Assembly: GCA_036308445.1 (NCBI GenBank)
Contig: JAXJVS010000116.1
Coordinates: 1 to 17,549 of the forward strand
DNA: 17,549 nucleotides
From: MGBC113645 sp036308445
Lineage (GTDB): Bacteria > Bacillota_I > Bacilli_A > Erysipelotrichales > Coprobacillaceae
Reading direction: 5' to 3'
In this document: one piece after another, positions 6,324-14,469 of the stretch
Layout of the letters: each line of letters opens with the position of its first letter
How positions within the stretch are numbered: position 1 is the first letter of the stretch
Translations under genes and position numbers: made by a program
The notes under the pieces: generated by a model
Seen by the model: the letters and a program-made list of their open reading frames with translations, nothing else
Told to the model about the DNA's origin: nothing
Databases searched by the model: none

Positions 6324-6351
6324 ATTATATCAAATATCTTGAAAATGTAAA
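6324..6351 (-). promoter_or_regulatory. Leftward promoter of the candidate small RNA
   Basis: TTTACA (6346-6351 on the reverse strand), 16-bp spacer and TATAAT (6324-6329). Confidence 0.65.
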
Positions 6352-6385
6352 GGCTTACAAGATTTTTTTCTCGTTTTTTATCTTA

Positions 6386-6394
6386 TGTTATGAT
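6386..6394 (+). promoter_or_regulatory. Extended -10 of the pseudouridine synthase gene
   Basis: TGTTATGAT gives a TG-extended -10 with no clear -35. The predicted transcript starts only about 14 nt before the ATG at 6415, just covering the GGTGAT site. Confidence 0.5.
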
Positions 6395-6414
6395 ATATTT
6401 GAATTGGTGATGAT

Positions 6415-7386
6415 ATGAAAGAATTTGTAATTGATAAAAATCATGAAAATCAAAGGATAGATAAATATTTAAAAAAATTACTTTCGCGAGCAAGTACAAC
6501 TCTTATATATAAAATGATTAGAAAGAAAGATATTAAAGTCAATGGAGTTAAAGTTAAAGAGAACTATATATTAAAAAAAGGTGATATCGTAAGTATGTTT
6601 TTGTATGAGGATCGTTTTAAGGAATTAAGTGAACCTTTGACTTTATATGATTTGAAGATAGAATTTGATGTTATATATGAAGATGAAAAGATATTGATTG
6701 TTAATAAACCTGCAGGTTTATTGGTTCATGAGGATGAAAATGAGTCAATTAATACTTTGGCTAATCAGGTATTGAATTATTTGTATCAAAAAGGTGAATA
6801 TGATCCTGTTGAAGATATTGGTTTTGTACCTGGTCCAGTACATCGTCTAGATAGAAATACGAGTGGTTTAGTTGTTTTTGGCAAAACTATGAAGTCTTTG
6901 CAGGATTTGAATGAAATGATGAAAAAAAGGCATTGTATAGATAAAACATATTTGACTATCTGTAAAGGGTATATGGATTCTTGTGAAATGGTAGATTATG
7001 TGAAAAAAGATGCTGATAATAAGATGATGAGAATTGTTTCTAAAGATAGTGATGGAGCTTTAAAAATGCACACTATTGTTGAAAAAGTTAAAAGTAAGAA
7101 TAATATGACTTTATTAAAAGTTAAATTGGTTACAGGCAGAACACACCAGATTCGTATCCATTTATCTAGTCATAATCATCCTATTATTGGTGATAGTAAA
7201 TATGGAGATTTTGAGTTTAATAAAATGATAAAGAAAGATTATCATTTAGATCATCAATTCTTACATGCTTATTCATTGACTTTTACTAAGCCAATAGGAT
7301 CTGTGAAATATTTAGAAGGTAAAACATTTATTACTCCTTTGCCTAAAAAATTGAATCAAATAAAATTAAGCATTTTTGATGAATAA
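6415..7386 (+). CDS. RluA-family 23S rRNA pseudouridine synthase with S4 domain
   Basis: A 323-residue enzyme converting uridines in rRNA (probably 23S) to pseudouridine. Residues 12-60 form an S4 RNA-binding domain (RIDKYLKKLL, KVNGVKV, KKGD). The catalytic domain begins at IVNKPAGLLVH (95-105), and the signature HRLDRNTSGL (143-152) contains the catalytic Asp146. A conserved GRTHQIRIHL follows near residue 244, with a typical C-terminal end. Length and domain order match RluC/RluD-like proteins. Target positions cannot be read from sequence, so no symbol is given. GGTGATGAT precedes the ATG. Gene 57 bp upstream of the ROK kinase, which has its own promoter. Confidence 0.93.
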   Translation: MKEFVIDKNHENQRIDKYLKKLLSRASTTLIYKMIRKKDIKVNGVKVKENYILKKGDIVSMFLYEDRFKELSEPLTLYDLKIEFDVIYEDEKILIVNKPAGLLVHEDENESINTLANQVLNYLYQKGEYDPVEDIGFVPGPVHRLDRNTSGLVVFGKTMKSLQDLNEMMKKRHCIDKTYLTICKGYMDSCEMVDYVKKDADNKMMRIVSKDSDGALKMHTIVEKVKSKNNMTLLKVKLVTGRTHQIRIHLSSHNHPIIGDSKYGDFEFNKMIKKDYHLDHQFLHAYSLTFTKPIGSVKYLEGKTFITPLPKKLNQIKLSIFDE

Positions 7387-7388
7387 AC

Positions 7389-7417
7389 TATGAAATCACT
7401 TTGAATTATAGTATAAT
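7389..7417 (+). promoter_or_regulatory. Promoter of the ROK kinase gene
   Basis: Perfect TATAAT (7412-7417) with a weak TATGAA -35 (7389-7394) at 17-bp spacing; AGGAGG follows before the ATG at 7444. Confidence 0.5.
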
Positions 7418-7443
7418 TATATTAATTAGGAGGTAATTACAAG

Positions 7444-8364
7444 ATGAGATATTTTATTGGTATTGATTTAGGAGGTACTAATGTACGTACTTTATTAGTA
7501 GATGAAGAAGGAAAATCTTATAGTGAAGTAAAAGATTCTACAGAAAGAGAAAAAGGTCCAGATTATGTTTGTTCAAAAATTATTAGACAAATTGAAAGTA
7601 TTGATTATTCAGTTTGCGGTGGAATTGATAATGTAAGTGGTATTGGTATTGGTGTTCCAGGTCCTGTTGATACAGCTAATGGTGTTATGATTATGGCTAC
7701 TAACTTACCAGGATTTGAAGAATATCCAATTTGTGAAAAGTTATCTACACGTTTTAATTTGCCAGTATTCTTAGATAATGATGCTAATGTTGCTGGTTTA
7801 GCTGAAGCCATTTTAGGTGCTGGTAAAGGTAAACCTACTTGTTATTATGTAACTATTTCTACTGGTGTTGGTGGAGCATTTATTGTTAATGGTGAATTAG
7901 TATCTGGTGGTAGAGGACATGCTGGTGAAATTGGAAATATTATTGTTAAGAATAATGGATATAAACATGGTGGTTTAAATCCAGGGGCTGTTGAAGGTGA
8001 AGCTAGTGGTACAGCTATTACTAGAAAGGGTAAAGCTTTATTAGGTGATGAAAAAGTTGCACATGCTGGTGATGTGTTTAGATTAGCTGATGAAGGTGAT
8101 GTTGTTGCTCAAGGTATTGTTGATGAATGTATTAGTGAATTAGCTACTATGTTTGCTAATATTGCTCATACAGTTGATCCTCATTGTTTTATCTTAGGTG
8201 GTGGAGTTATGAAATCTAAGAAATATTTCTTAAAGAAATTAGATGAACAATTCAATGCTAAGATCCATGTTGGTATGAGAGGACATATTCCTTTATTAGA
8301 AACGGAATTAGAAGATTGTGGAGCAATTGGTGCTGCAATGCTTCCTATGTCAAAATTAAAATAA
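7444..8364 (+). CDS. ROK-family sugar kinase, glucokinase-like, without the zinc cysteines
   Basis: A 306-residue ASKHA-fold kinase, likely phosphorylating glucose or a related hexose in the cytoplasm. Residues 5-14 (IGIDLGGTNV) form the phosphate-binding loop, GIGIGVPGPVD (67-76) and FLDNDANVAGLAE (109-121) the sugar site with catalytic Asp113, TGVGGAF (140-146) a second phosphate loop, and GHAGEIGN (158-165) the ROK His/Glu segment. The usual zinc motif CxCGxxGCxE is replaced by HGGLNPGAVE (175-184): all three Cys are gone, while Gly181 and Glu184 remain. An AGGAGG precedes the ATG by ten bases. The terminator at 8373-8402 closes the transcript. The sugar specificity is uncertain. Confidence 0.9.
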   Translation: MRYFIGIDLGGTNVRTLLVDEEGKSYSEVKDSTEREKGPDYVCSKIIRQIESIDYSVCGGIDNVSGIGIGVPGPVDTANGVMIMATNLPGFEEYPICEKLSTRFNLPVFLDNDANVAGLAEAILGAGKGKPTCYYVTISTGVGGAFIVNGELVSGGRGHAGEIGNIIVKNNGYKHGGLNPGAVEGEASGTAITRKGKALLGDEKVAHAGDVFRLADEGDVVAQGIVDECISELATMFANIAHTVDPHCFILGGGVMKSKKYFLKKLDEQFNAKIHVGMRGHIPLLETELEDCGAIGAAMLPMSKLK

Positions 8365-8372
8365 TAATAATC

Positions 8373-8402
8373 GAAAACTGCTATTGATTAGCAGTTTTTC
8401 TT
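8373..8402 (+). terminator. Terminator of the ROK kinase gene
   Basis: GAAAACTGCTA and TAGCAGTTTTTC pair around a short loop, with a T run. Confidence 0.85.
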
Positions 8403-8457
8403 ATAGCTTTATTATTAAAATAATGTTAAAATAGGCGCTAGAAAGGAGAGGATAGAT

Positions 8458-9591
8458 ATGAGTCAAAGAGTAGTACTTGGATTAAGTGGAGGTGTAGATA
8501 GCGCGGTAGCTGCTTATTTATTAAAACAACAAGGTTATGAAGTTATTGCAGTATTTATGCGTAACTGGGATTCTTCACTTAATAATGATATATTAGGTAA
8601 TCCTACGAATGGAGATGATATTTGTCCTCAGGAACAGGATTACAATGATGCTAAGAAAGTTGCTGAGCATCTAGGTATTGAGCTTAGAAGAGTAGATTTT
8701 ATTAAAGAGTATTGGGATCATGTATTTACATATTTCTTGGAAGAATATGCTAAGGGAAGAACTCCTAATCCTGATATTTTATGTAATAAACATATTAAAT
8801 TTAAAGCTTTTTTAGATTATGCGATGTCTATCAATGCTGATTATATTGCGACTGGCCATTATGCAAGAGTAATACATAATGAAGGCAAAGAGTCTGTAAT
8901 GTTAAGAGGCGTAGATGATAATAAAGATCAAACATATTTCTTATGTCAGTTAAATCAGAAACAATTACAGGCATCTCTATTCCCTGTTGGTGAATTAACT
9001 AAACCAGAAGTGAGACAGTTAGCTATTGATTTAGAAATACCTGTTGCTAATAAAAAAGATAGTACAGGAATCTGCTTTATTGGAGAAAGAGATTTTAAAG
9101 AGTTCTTAAAGAATTATATTCCTGCTAAAAATGGTAAGATTGTAGATATTGAAACTAAGAAAGTTATAGGTGAACATCAAGGTATTATGTATCATACAAT
9201 AGGACAACGTAAAGGATTGAATATTGGAGGTCCTGGTGGTCCATGGTTTGTTATTGGTAAAGAATATGATGATAATATTTTATATGTAGCTAGTGGTGAT
9301 CAGAATAAATGGTTATTAAGTCATGGATGTTTAGTTAATGATGTAAACTGGGTTAGTGAAATAAAACCAGAAGGTGAGTATGATTGTACTGCTAAATTTA
9401 GATATAGACAAAAGGATAATGATGTATCTATTCATTTTATTAATGAGAATACAATTTATGTTACGTTTAAAAATCCTGTTAAATCTGTAACTCCTGGTCA
9501 GGCAGCAGTGTTTTATCAGGGAGATGTATGTTTAGGTGGCGGAACAATTGAAAAAGTATATAAAGATGGTAAGGAGTTGACTTATCTATAG
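8458..9591 (+). CDS. mnmA: tRNA-specific 2-thiouridylase MnmA
   Basis: A 377-residue enzyme that thiolates U34 in the wobble position of tRNA-Lys, tRNA-Glu and tRNA-Gln, using persulfide sulfur from a cysteine desulfurase relay and ATP. The PP-loop motif SGGVDSAVA covers residues 10-18. The two catalytic cysteines are visible: Cys109 in NPDILCN and Cys206 in GICFIGE. TGHYARV (132-138), DQTYFLCQL and a C-terminal beta-barrel ending in CLGGGTI are also present, and the length is normal. An AAAGGAGAGG precedes the ATG. The stop codon overlaps the start of recD2 by one base, indicating a two-gene operon. Confidence 0.98.
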   Translation: MSQRVVLGLSGGVDSAVAAYLLKQQGYEVIAVFMRNWDSSLNNDILGNPTNGDDICPQEQDYNDAKKVAEHLGIELRRVDFIKEYWDHVFTYFLEEYAKGRTPNPDILCNKHIKFKAFLDYAMSINADYIATGHYARVIHNEGKESVMLRGVDDNKDQTYFLCQLNQKQLQASLFPVGELTKPEVRQLAIDLEIPVANKKDSTGICFIGERDFKEFLKNYIPAKNGKIVDIETKKVIGEHQGIMYHTIGQRKGLNIGGPGGPWFVIGKEYDDNILYVASGDQNKWLLSHGCLVNDVNWVSEIKPEGEYDCTAKFRYRQKDNDVSIHFINENTIYVTFKNPVKSVTPGQAAVFYQGDVCLGGGTIEKVYKDGKELTYL

Positions 9592-11777
9592 TGGAATATA
9601 TTGGCGTTATTTCGCGTATTCGTTTTTATAGTGAGGAAACTAAGTTTATTGTTGCAACTGTTGATGTTGAGGAAGAAAGTACATCTATTACTATGACTGG
9701 CTATATGTCATATGTGAATAAGGATGATAAGTATAAATTTATTGGTGAGTATGGTGTTCATCCTCGATATGGTAAACAGTTTCAGATTGAATCTTATGAA
9801 GTAGTATTAGCGGATGATGAAAAAGAAATCATTCGCTATTTATCTAGTTCTTTATTTAAAGGCGTAGGTGAAAAACAGGCGACTTTAATAGTAGATGCTT
9901 TAGGGAAAGATGCTATTAATAAGATTAAAGAAGATAAACATGTTTTAGATCATATTAAGGGTATGAGCGAAGCAAAGAGAGATATGATACATGATGTTCT
10001 TGTATCACAGGATTTTGATAATGAAGTCTTATCATTCTTTTTAGGACATGGTATTTCGACTAGGAATCTTGCTTTAATACAAGGACATTATCAGGAAAGA
10101 ACATTAGAAATCTTACAGGATAATCCTTATCAGTTAATTGAAGATATTGATGGTATAGGTTTTAAAACTGCTGATGATTTAGCTATGAAAATAGGTGTTG
10201 ATCCTTTTGATTCAAATAGATTAAAAGCTGCAGTTTTATATTGTTTAAAAGAAAGATGTTTTCAATCTGGTAGTACTTATCAGTATTATGATAGTTTTTA
10301 TTCATTGTTTATTAAGATGATGAATGATTTTAATCAGGAAACATTTGATGGATATTTAAAAGAATTAATAGATGAAGGTAAGATTATTAAAGAAGATGAT
10401 CGTTATTATCCATATGATTTATATAATAGTGAAACAATAATAGTTCAAGGAGTAAAACGTTGGCTTTCTTTTAAAAAAGAATATTATGAAGAGGAAGAAG
10501 TCAATATTCAGATTCAAAATATCGAAGAAATGTTATCAGTAACTTATGATAAGAAACAAAAAGAAGCTATATCATTATTTTTACAAGAACCGATGATGAT
10601 TCTAACTGGAGGACCAGGAACTGGTAAAACAACGATTGTACAGGCTTTATTAAAGGTTTATAAAGCATTGAATCCTGATGTTAGAATTGGTCTTGTAGCA
10701 CCAACTGGTAGAGCAGCAAAAAGATTAAGTGAATTAACTGGTTTAGAAGCATGTACAATACATAGGTTATTGAAATGGGATTTACATTCTAATAAGTTTG
10801 CAATGGATGTAGATCATCCGTTAGATGTTGATATGTTGATTATTGATGAGTTTTCAATGGTTGATTCATTATTGTTTTCTCATCTTATTGAAGCAGGATA
10901 TAAAATATCTAAGATGTTACTTGTTGGAGATGATCAACAGCTACCATCAGTTTCCCCAGGAACATTATTAAAAGATTTATTAGAGTATAAAGAAATACCT
11001 ACAATAAGATTAACACATATATATCGTCAATCTAAAGAAAGTGGTATTATTCAATTAGCTCATCATTTAAGAAATGATGAGTATAGTGAACATCTATTTT
11101 TAGATTATAAAGATTTATATTTTCAGAATTCTTCTTCTTATGATGTTGTCAATCATGTAAAAATTATTGTTCAAAAAGCCATTAATGAAGGATATGATGA
11201 AAATGATATTCAGGTACTGGCACCGATGTATCATGGTGTGGCTGGTATTGATGCATTTAATGATTGTCTGCAGGAATTATTTAATCCTAATGATGGTTTT
11301 AAAAATGAACTTAGAGTTGGTAAGAGAATGTTTCGTGAAGGAGATAAAATATTACAATTAAAAAATAGAGTAGATGATAATGTTTTTAATGGTGATATTG
11401 GAATTTTGGTAGAAATATGTTTTAAAGATAATTTTGATTATTTAGAAGATACGATGATTGTTGATTTTGATGGAACTTATGTAGAATATACAAAGAATGA
11501 GTTTAATACGATTACTCATGCGTATTGTATGTCTATACATAAAGCGCAAGGAAATGAATTTCCTATTGTGATTATGGCAGTATTAAATGATTATTATATT
11601 ATGCTTAGAAAGAATTTGATTTATACAGGTATTACTCGTGCTAAACGTACTTTATTTGTGGTAGGTAATCATAATGCTTTTTTAAGAGCTATAAATAATA
11701 TTCATGATGAAAAACGATTAACATCATTAAAAGAAAAATTAAATAAAAAAGAATTATCACTGTATGATTTTGAATAA
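9591..11777 (+). CDS. recD2: RecD2-type ATP-dependent 5'-3' DNA helicase
   Basis: A 728-residue superfamily 1 helicase of the RecBC-independent RecD2 type, linked to DNA repair and replication fork maintenance. The N-terminal OB-like part begins YIGVISRIRFYSEETKF. Helix-hairpin-helix motifs lie around residues 90-200, including DGIGFKTADDLA. Walker A is GGPGTGKTT near residue 340, Walker B is MLIIDEFSMVD near residue 414, QLPSVSPG (motif III) and IYRQ (motif IV) follow, and SIHKAQGNEFP with YTGITRAKR closes the C-terminal UvrD-like domain. The GTG start shares its G with the mnmA stop codon. The nearest purine-rich site (AAGGAG) is 14 bases upstream, inside mnmA, so coupled translation is likely. 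Confidence 0.96.
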   Translation: MEYIGVISRIRFYSEETKFIVATVDVEEESTSITMTGYMSYVNKDDKYKFIGEYGVHPRYGKQFQIESYEVVLADDEKEIIRYLSSSLFKGVGEKQATLIVDALGKDAINKIKEDKHVLDHIKGMSEAKRDMIHDVLVSQDFDNEVLSFFLGHGISTRNLALIQGHYQERTLEILQDNPYQLIEDIDGIGFKTADDLAMKIGVDPFDSNRLKAAVLYCLKERCFQSGSTYQYYDSFYSLFIKMMNDFNQETFDGYLKELIDEGKIIKEDDRYYPYDLYNSETIIVQGVKRWLSFKKEYYEEEEVNIQIQNIEEMLSVTYDKKQKEAISLFLQEPMMILTGGPGTGKTTIVQALLKVYKALNPDVRIGLVAPTGRAAKRLSELTGLEACTIHRLLKWDLHSNKFAMDVDHPLDVDMLIIDEFSMVDSLLFSHLIEAGYKISKMLLVGDDQQLPSVSPGTLLKDLLEYKEIPTIRLTHIYRQSKESGIIQLAHHLRNDEYSEHLFLDYKDLYFQNSSSYDVVNHVKIIVQKAINEGYDENDIQVLAPMYHGVAGIDAFNDCLQELFNPNDGFKNELRVGKRMFREGDKILQLKNRVDDNVFNGDIGILVEICFKDNFDYLEDTMIVDFDGTYVEYTKNEFNTITHAYCMSIHKAQGNEFPIVIMAVLNDYYIMLRKNLIYTGITRAKRTLFVVGNHNAFLRAINNIHDEKRLTSLKEKLNKKELSLYDFE

Positions 11778-11818
11778 GCAGTCCATACTATAAATGTACA
11801 TTTAAAGGAGTGAAGCTT

Positions 11819-11956
11819 ATGTCAAAATTATCTATAGCTATTGTTTCTGGTGCAATAGGAGCAATGGCTATGATTTTAATGAGTGATATGCCGTGTGCTC
11901 ATGATGTAGAAAGATCAGTACATCAGGCCAAGAAAGCATTGAAAAAACAACTTTAA
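11819..11956 (+). CDS. Small hydrophobic protein, 45 residues, unknown function
   Basis: Unrecognised. AAAGGAG eight bases before the ATG supports translation. The protein has a hydrophobic N-terminal half (AIVSGAIGAMAMILM, residues 6-20), one cysteine near residue 27 and a basic tail with KKALKKQL. The profile fits a small single-span membrane protein. The gene lies 41 bp after recD2 without a clear promoter and is closed by the terminator at 11963-11988, so it is probably read with mnmA-recD2. It is too short for standard gene calls and would be easily missed. Confidence 0.6.
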   Translation: MSKLSIAIVSGAIGAMAMILMSDMPCAHDVERSVHQAKKALKKQL

Positions 11957-11962
11957 TTGTGT

Positions 11963-11988
11963 AAGGACTTATTATAAGTCCTTTTTTC
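11963..11988 (+). terminator. Intrinsic terminator after the 45-residue ORF
   Basis: AAGGACTTA-TTA-TAAGTCCTT followed by a T run, ending two bases before the ATG of the AI-2E family gene. Confidence 0.85.
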
Positions 11989-11990
11989 AC

Positions 11991-13031
11991 ATGTCTTTTT
12001 TAAAGTGTTTTGATTTATGTAAGAAAATAATGCTTTTTTGTATCACGGCTATTTTGGTTTATTATGTATTTACTTTGTTTCAGATTCATAAATTATTAAT
12101 GTATATATTTCATTTAGTATTTCCTTTCTTTATTGCTTTATTTATTCATTTTTTACTGGATCCTATCATAAATTATTTTGAGAGTGATAGACTTTCAAGA
12201 AAGATTGTAGTGGTTTTTCTTTATACTTGTTTTTCTTTGTTTGGGTTTTTATTGATTTATTCGTTTGCGCCTTATATTGCAGATGAATGTATTCGATTTT
12301 ATAAAGATTATTGTAATGGTCAGATTAGTGTTCACCCGGTTTTAAAGAGTGTTTTTGATTTTTTTAATGACAATGGTATAACGGATTATCTTATGGGAAT
12401 ATTAAATGGATTTACTCAATCTTTATTTTATTGGATATCTAATTTAGCGCTAGGTGTCGGTATATCTTTTTATTTATCTTATGATGATATACATGTAATA
12501 GAAGATATCGTTACTTATATTCCATTTTATTATCAGAGTTTATATCGTAAGTATTTAAAGAAATTAAAGTTAGTCACTTATTCTTTTATGAAATCTTTAT
12601 TTTTAGATTTTATTTGTTTTTTCTTTATGGCTTTAATTCCTTTCTTTTTTATAGATTCTTCGTATTTTGTGTGGATTGCATTATTTCTAGCAATAACAAA
12701 TCTTATTCCTTATGTAGGACCATTTCTAGGTGGAATACCAATAGTTATCTATGAATATATGAATAATCCAGAATCAGGCTATATAGCTTTCTTAATTGTT
12801 ATTATCTTACAGTACTTAGAATCATCTTACTTACAGCCATATTTATTTCAAAAATGTATAGATGTACATCCAATAGCTTTATTCTTTGCATTAAGCTTCT
12901 TTGGTGATCTATTTGGTATTATAGGAATGATATTTTCACCATTATTTTTAGTCTATGTATTGTATATAATTGAATTAATTAAAGAAGGAAAATTAATAGA
13001 TAAAATGAAAAGAATTGTTCATAAGATATAG
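11991..13031 (+). CDS. AI-2E family transporter (membrane permease)
   Basis: A 346-residue polytopic membrane protein with about seven to eight hydrophobic helices. The N-terminal FHLVFPFFIALFIHFLLDPI and the C-terminal ITNLIPYVGPFLGGIPIV with HPIALFFALSFFGDLFG match the AI-2E (TqsA/YhhQ-like) transporter family. The family is widespread and its substrate is often unknown; quorum-signal, sugar or ion export have been reported for members. The ATG at 11991 starts two bases after a terminator hairpin and has no purine-rich site. An alternative ATG at 12030 also lacks one. Translation may need an upstream promoter inside the hairpin region or a leaderless mRNA. A Na/Pi transporter gene follows after 9 bp, so the two are probably co-transcribed. 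Confidence 0.85.
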   Translation: MSFLKCFDLCKKIMLFCITAILVYYVFTLFQIHKLLMYIFHLVFPFFIALFIHFLLDPIINYFESDRLSRKIVVVFLYTCFSLFGFLLIYSFAPYIADECIRFYKDYCNGQISVHPVLKSVFDFFNDNGITDYLMGILNGFTQSLFYWISNLALGVGISFYLSYDDIHVIEDIVTYIPFYYQSLYRKYLKKLKLVTYSFMKSLFLDFICFFFMALIPFFFIDSSYFVWIALFLAITNLIPYVGPFLGGIPIVIYEYMNNPESGYIAFLIVIILQYLESSYLQPYLFQKCIDVHPIALFFALSFFGDLFGIIGMIFSPLFLVYVLYIIELIKEGKLIDKMKRIVHKI

Positions 13032-13040
13032 GGAGGATTT

Positions 13041-13973
13041 ATGAATATAAATATACTAGGAATCATAAGTGGTCTTTCTTTATTTTTATATGGAATACAT
13101 ATGTTAAGTGAGGGGCTTAAACTATGTGCTGGAAATAAATTAGAAAGAATATTAAAGTATGTTACTGGTAATAAAATAAAGGCAGTACTAAGCGGAGCAT
13201 TGGTGACTGCCTTTATTCATAGTTCTTCAGCTTTAAGTGTGATGTTAATAGGTTTTGTGAATGCAGGACTATTACCACTTAAAAATGCGATATGGACACT
13301 AATGGGTGCTGATATAGGTACGACAATTACTGGTCAGATGATAGCTTTAAATATGGGAATAGTAGCACCAATATTTTCTATTATGGGTGTTATTATGATT
13401 CTCTTTATTCCTTCTTCTTTATTTAAAAAGATAGGAGGAATATTAAGTGGGCTTGGAATACTTTTTATAGGTATGGATATTATGTCTACCTCTTTATCAC
13501 CATTACAGGATAATCCTTATTTTTTAAATCTTATTCAAACATTATCTAATCCTATCATGGCAGTTATAGTAGGAGCTTTGTTTACAGCGTTAATTCAGTC
13601 TTCTAGTGCTTCTATCGGCATTTTACAAGTACTAGCATTAAATTATCTTATTGAGTTTAATGTCGCAGCATTCGTGGTGTTTGGACAAAATATAGGAACT
13701 TGCATAACTTCCACCTTAGCATCCTTATCAGGCGATAGAAATGCGAAAAGACTAGCTTTGTTTCATATGTTGTTTAATGTTGTAGGGGCTATCCTTTTTA
13801 CCGTAATCTGTATCTATACACCAATAATAAAATATATAGATATCTATTCATATAATCCAGCTAGTGCAATAGCTAATCTTCATACATTGTATAATATTGT
13901 CATGGTTATATTAGTGTTACCGATAGATAGGTATTTAATAGCGTTTATATATAAAGTAATACCGGAAAAATAA
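13041..13973 (+). CDS. Na+/phosphate cotransporter family protein, short form
   Basis: A 310-residue membrane protein of the NptA/Na-Pi family, importing phosphate with sodium. The two repeated family motifs are present: IHSSSA (59-64, His in place of the usual first Gln) and IQSSSA (185-190). Each motif is preceded by a membrane segment and followed by a G-rich GADIGTT or GQNIGTC, the inverted-repeat fold of this family. The cytoplasmic PhoU-like domain of longer members is absent. GGGAGG sits ahead of the ATG, nine bases after the AI-2E gene, with the terminator at 13973-14008 just beyond the stop. The substrate is inferred from the family; sodium-coupled phosphate is most likely. Confidence 0.9.
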   Translation: MNINILGIISGLSLFLYGIHMLSEGLKLCAGNKLERILKYVTGNKIKAVLSGALVTAFIHSSSALSVMLIGFVNAGLLPLKNAIWTLMGADIGTTITGQMIALNMGIVAPIFSIMGVIMILFIPSSLFKKIGGILSGLGILFIGMDIMSTSLSPLQDNPYFLNLIQTLSNPIMAVIVGALFTALIQSSSASIGILQVLALNYLIEFNVAAFVVFGQNIGTCITSTLASLSGDRNAKRLALFHMLFNVVGAILFTVICIYTPIIKYIDIYSYNPASAIANLHTLYNIVMVILVLPIDRYLIAFIYKVIPEK

Positions 13974-14008
13974 AAAAATTTTAACAATTGATTTTGTTAA
14001 AATTTTTT
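13973..14008. terminator. Bidirectional terminator between convergent genes
   Basis: AAAAAATTTTAACAA and TTGTTAAAATTTTTT pair around a 6-base loop. It serves the Na/Pi gene from the left and the secreted-protein gene from the right. Confidence 0.85.
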
Positions 14009-14010
14009 AA

Positions 14011-14469
14011 TTAATATAAAGTTCCATCACTACCGCAAACTAATGTAACTGATTCAGTTAAAGTCTGTACTACAACACCATTATCATATCTTTGTCCTGT
14101 GGCTTTTGCAGTAGCACTAGATCCACTTTTACTGGCAGATTTTGATGATATTTTCCATGCAGAAGCACTACATGTTGTTGATACTGATGCCGCTGTACAT
14201 GTGCTATGACTTCCGTCATATTCAAATGTTCCAGTAACTGTAACAGTCCATAAGACTGTACTTCCACTTTTGACTTTTGTGGTTTTAGTACCAGTAACTT
14301 TGTACGTAGCTCTATTTTTTTCATCTCTTTCAACTGTTTCAATAACTGATTCAATAATTAAGGTTTCAGAAGAATCAACAGTATTCTGAACTGTTTCTAA
14401 TCCAGATGATACTGTAAAGTTAGAAAACACTAATAATAAAGCTAATGAAATACTAATCAATCCTTTCAC
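14011..14469 (-). CDS. Small secreted two-cysteine protein (copy 2, intact)
   Basis: A 152-residue protein of a family I do not recognise. The GTG at 14469 with GGAGG nine bases upstream begins a signal peptide (MKGLISISLALLLVFSN) with a cleavage region near VSSGLE. The mature part runs ETVERDEKN, LWTVTVTGTFEYDG, then SHSTCTAASVST, WKISSKSASKSG, ATAKATGQRYDNG and VTLVCGSDG. Cysteines in STCT and LVCG are conserved with copy 1, suggesting a disulfide in a beta-rich secreted domain; a third Cys after SVST is specific to this copy. The gene overlaps the HAAS-like gene by 17 bp, so it is translated with it. It ends 3 bp before a bidirectional terminator. A secreted effector, sensor ligand or envelope protein are all possible. 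Confidence 0.8.
   Translation of the reverse strand: MKGLISISLALLLVFSNFTVSSGLETVQNTVDSSETLIIESVIETVERDEKNRATYKVTGTKTTKVKSGSTVLWTVTVTGTFEYDGSHSTCTAASVSTTCSASAWKISSKSASKSGSSATAKATGQRYDNGVVVQTLTESVTLVCGSDGTLY

Noticed and set aside
7605..7811. Open frame antisense to the ROK kinase
   Set aside because: No start signal; the kinase motifs run through the opposite strand.
11167..11361. Alternative frame inside recD2
   Set aside because: It overlaps conserved recD2 sequence and has no ribosome binding site.
14070..14354. Second leftward frame inside the small secreted-protein gene
   Set aside because: A shifted frame of the true gene, without a signal peptide or start site.
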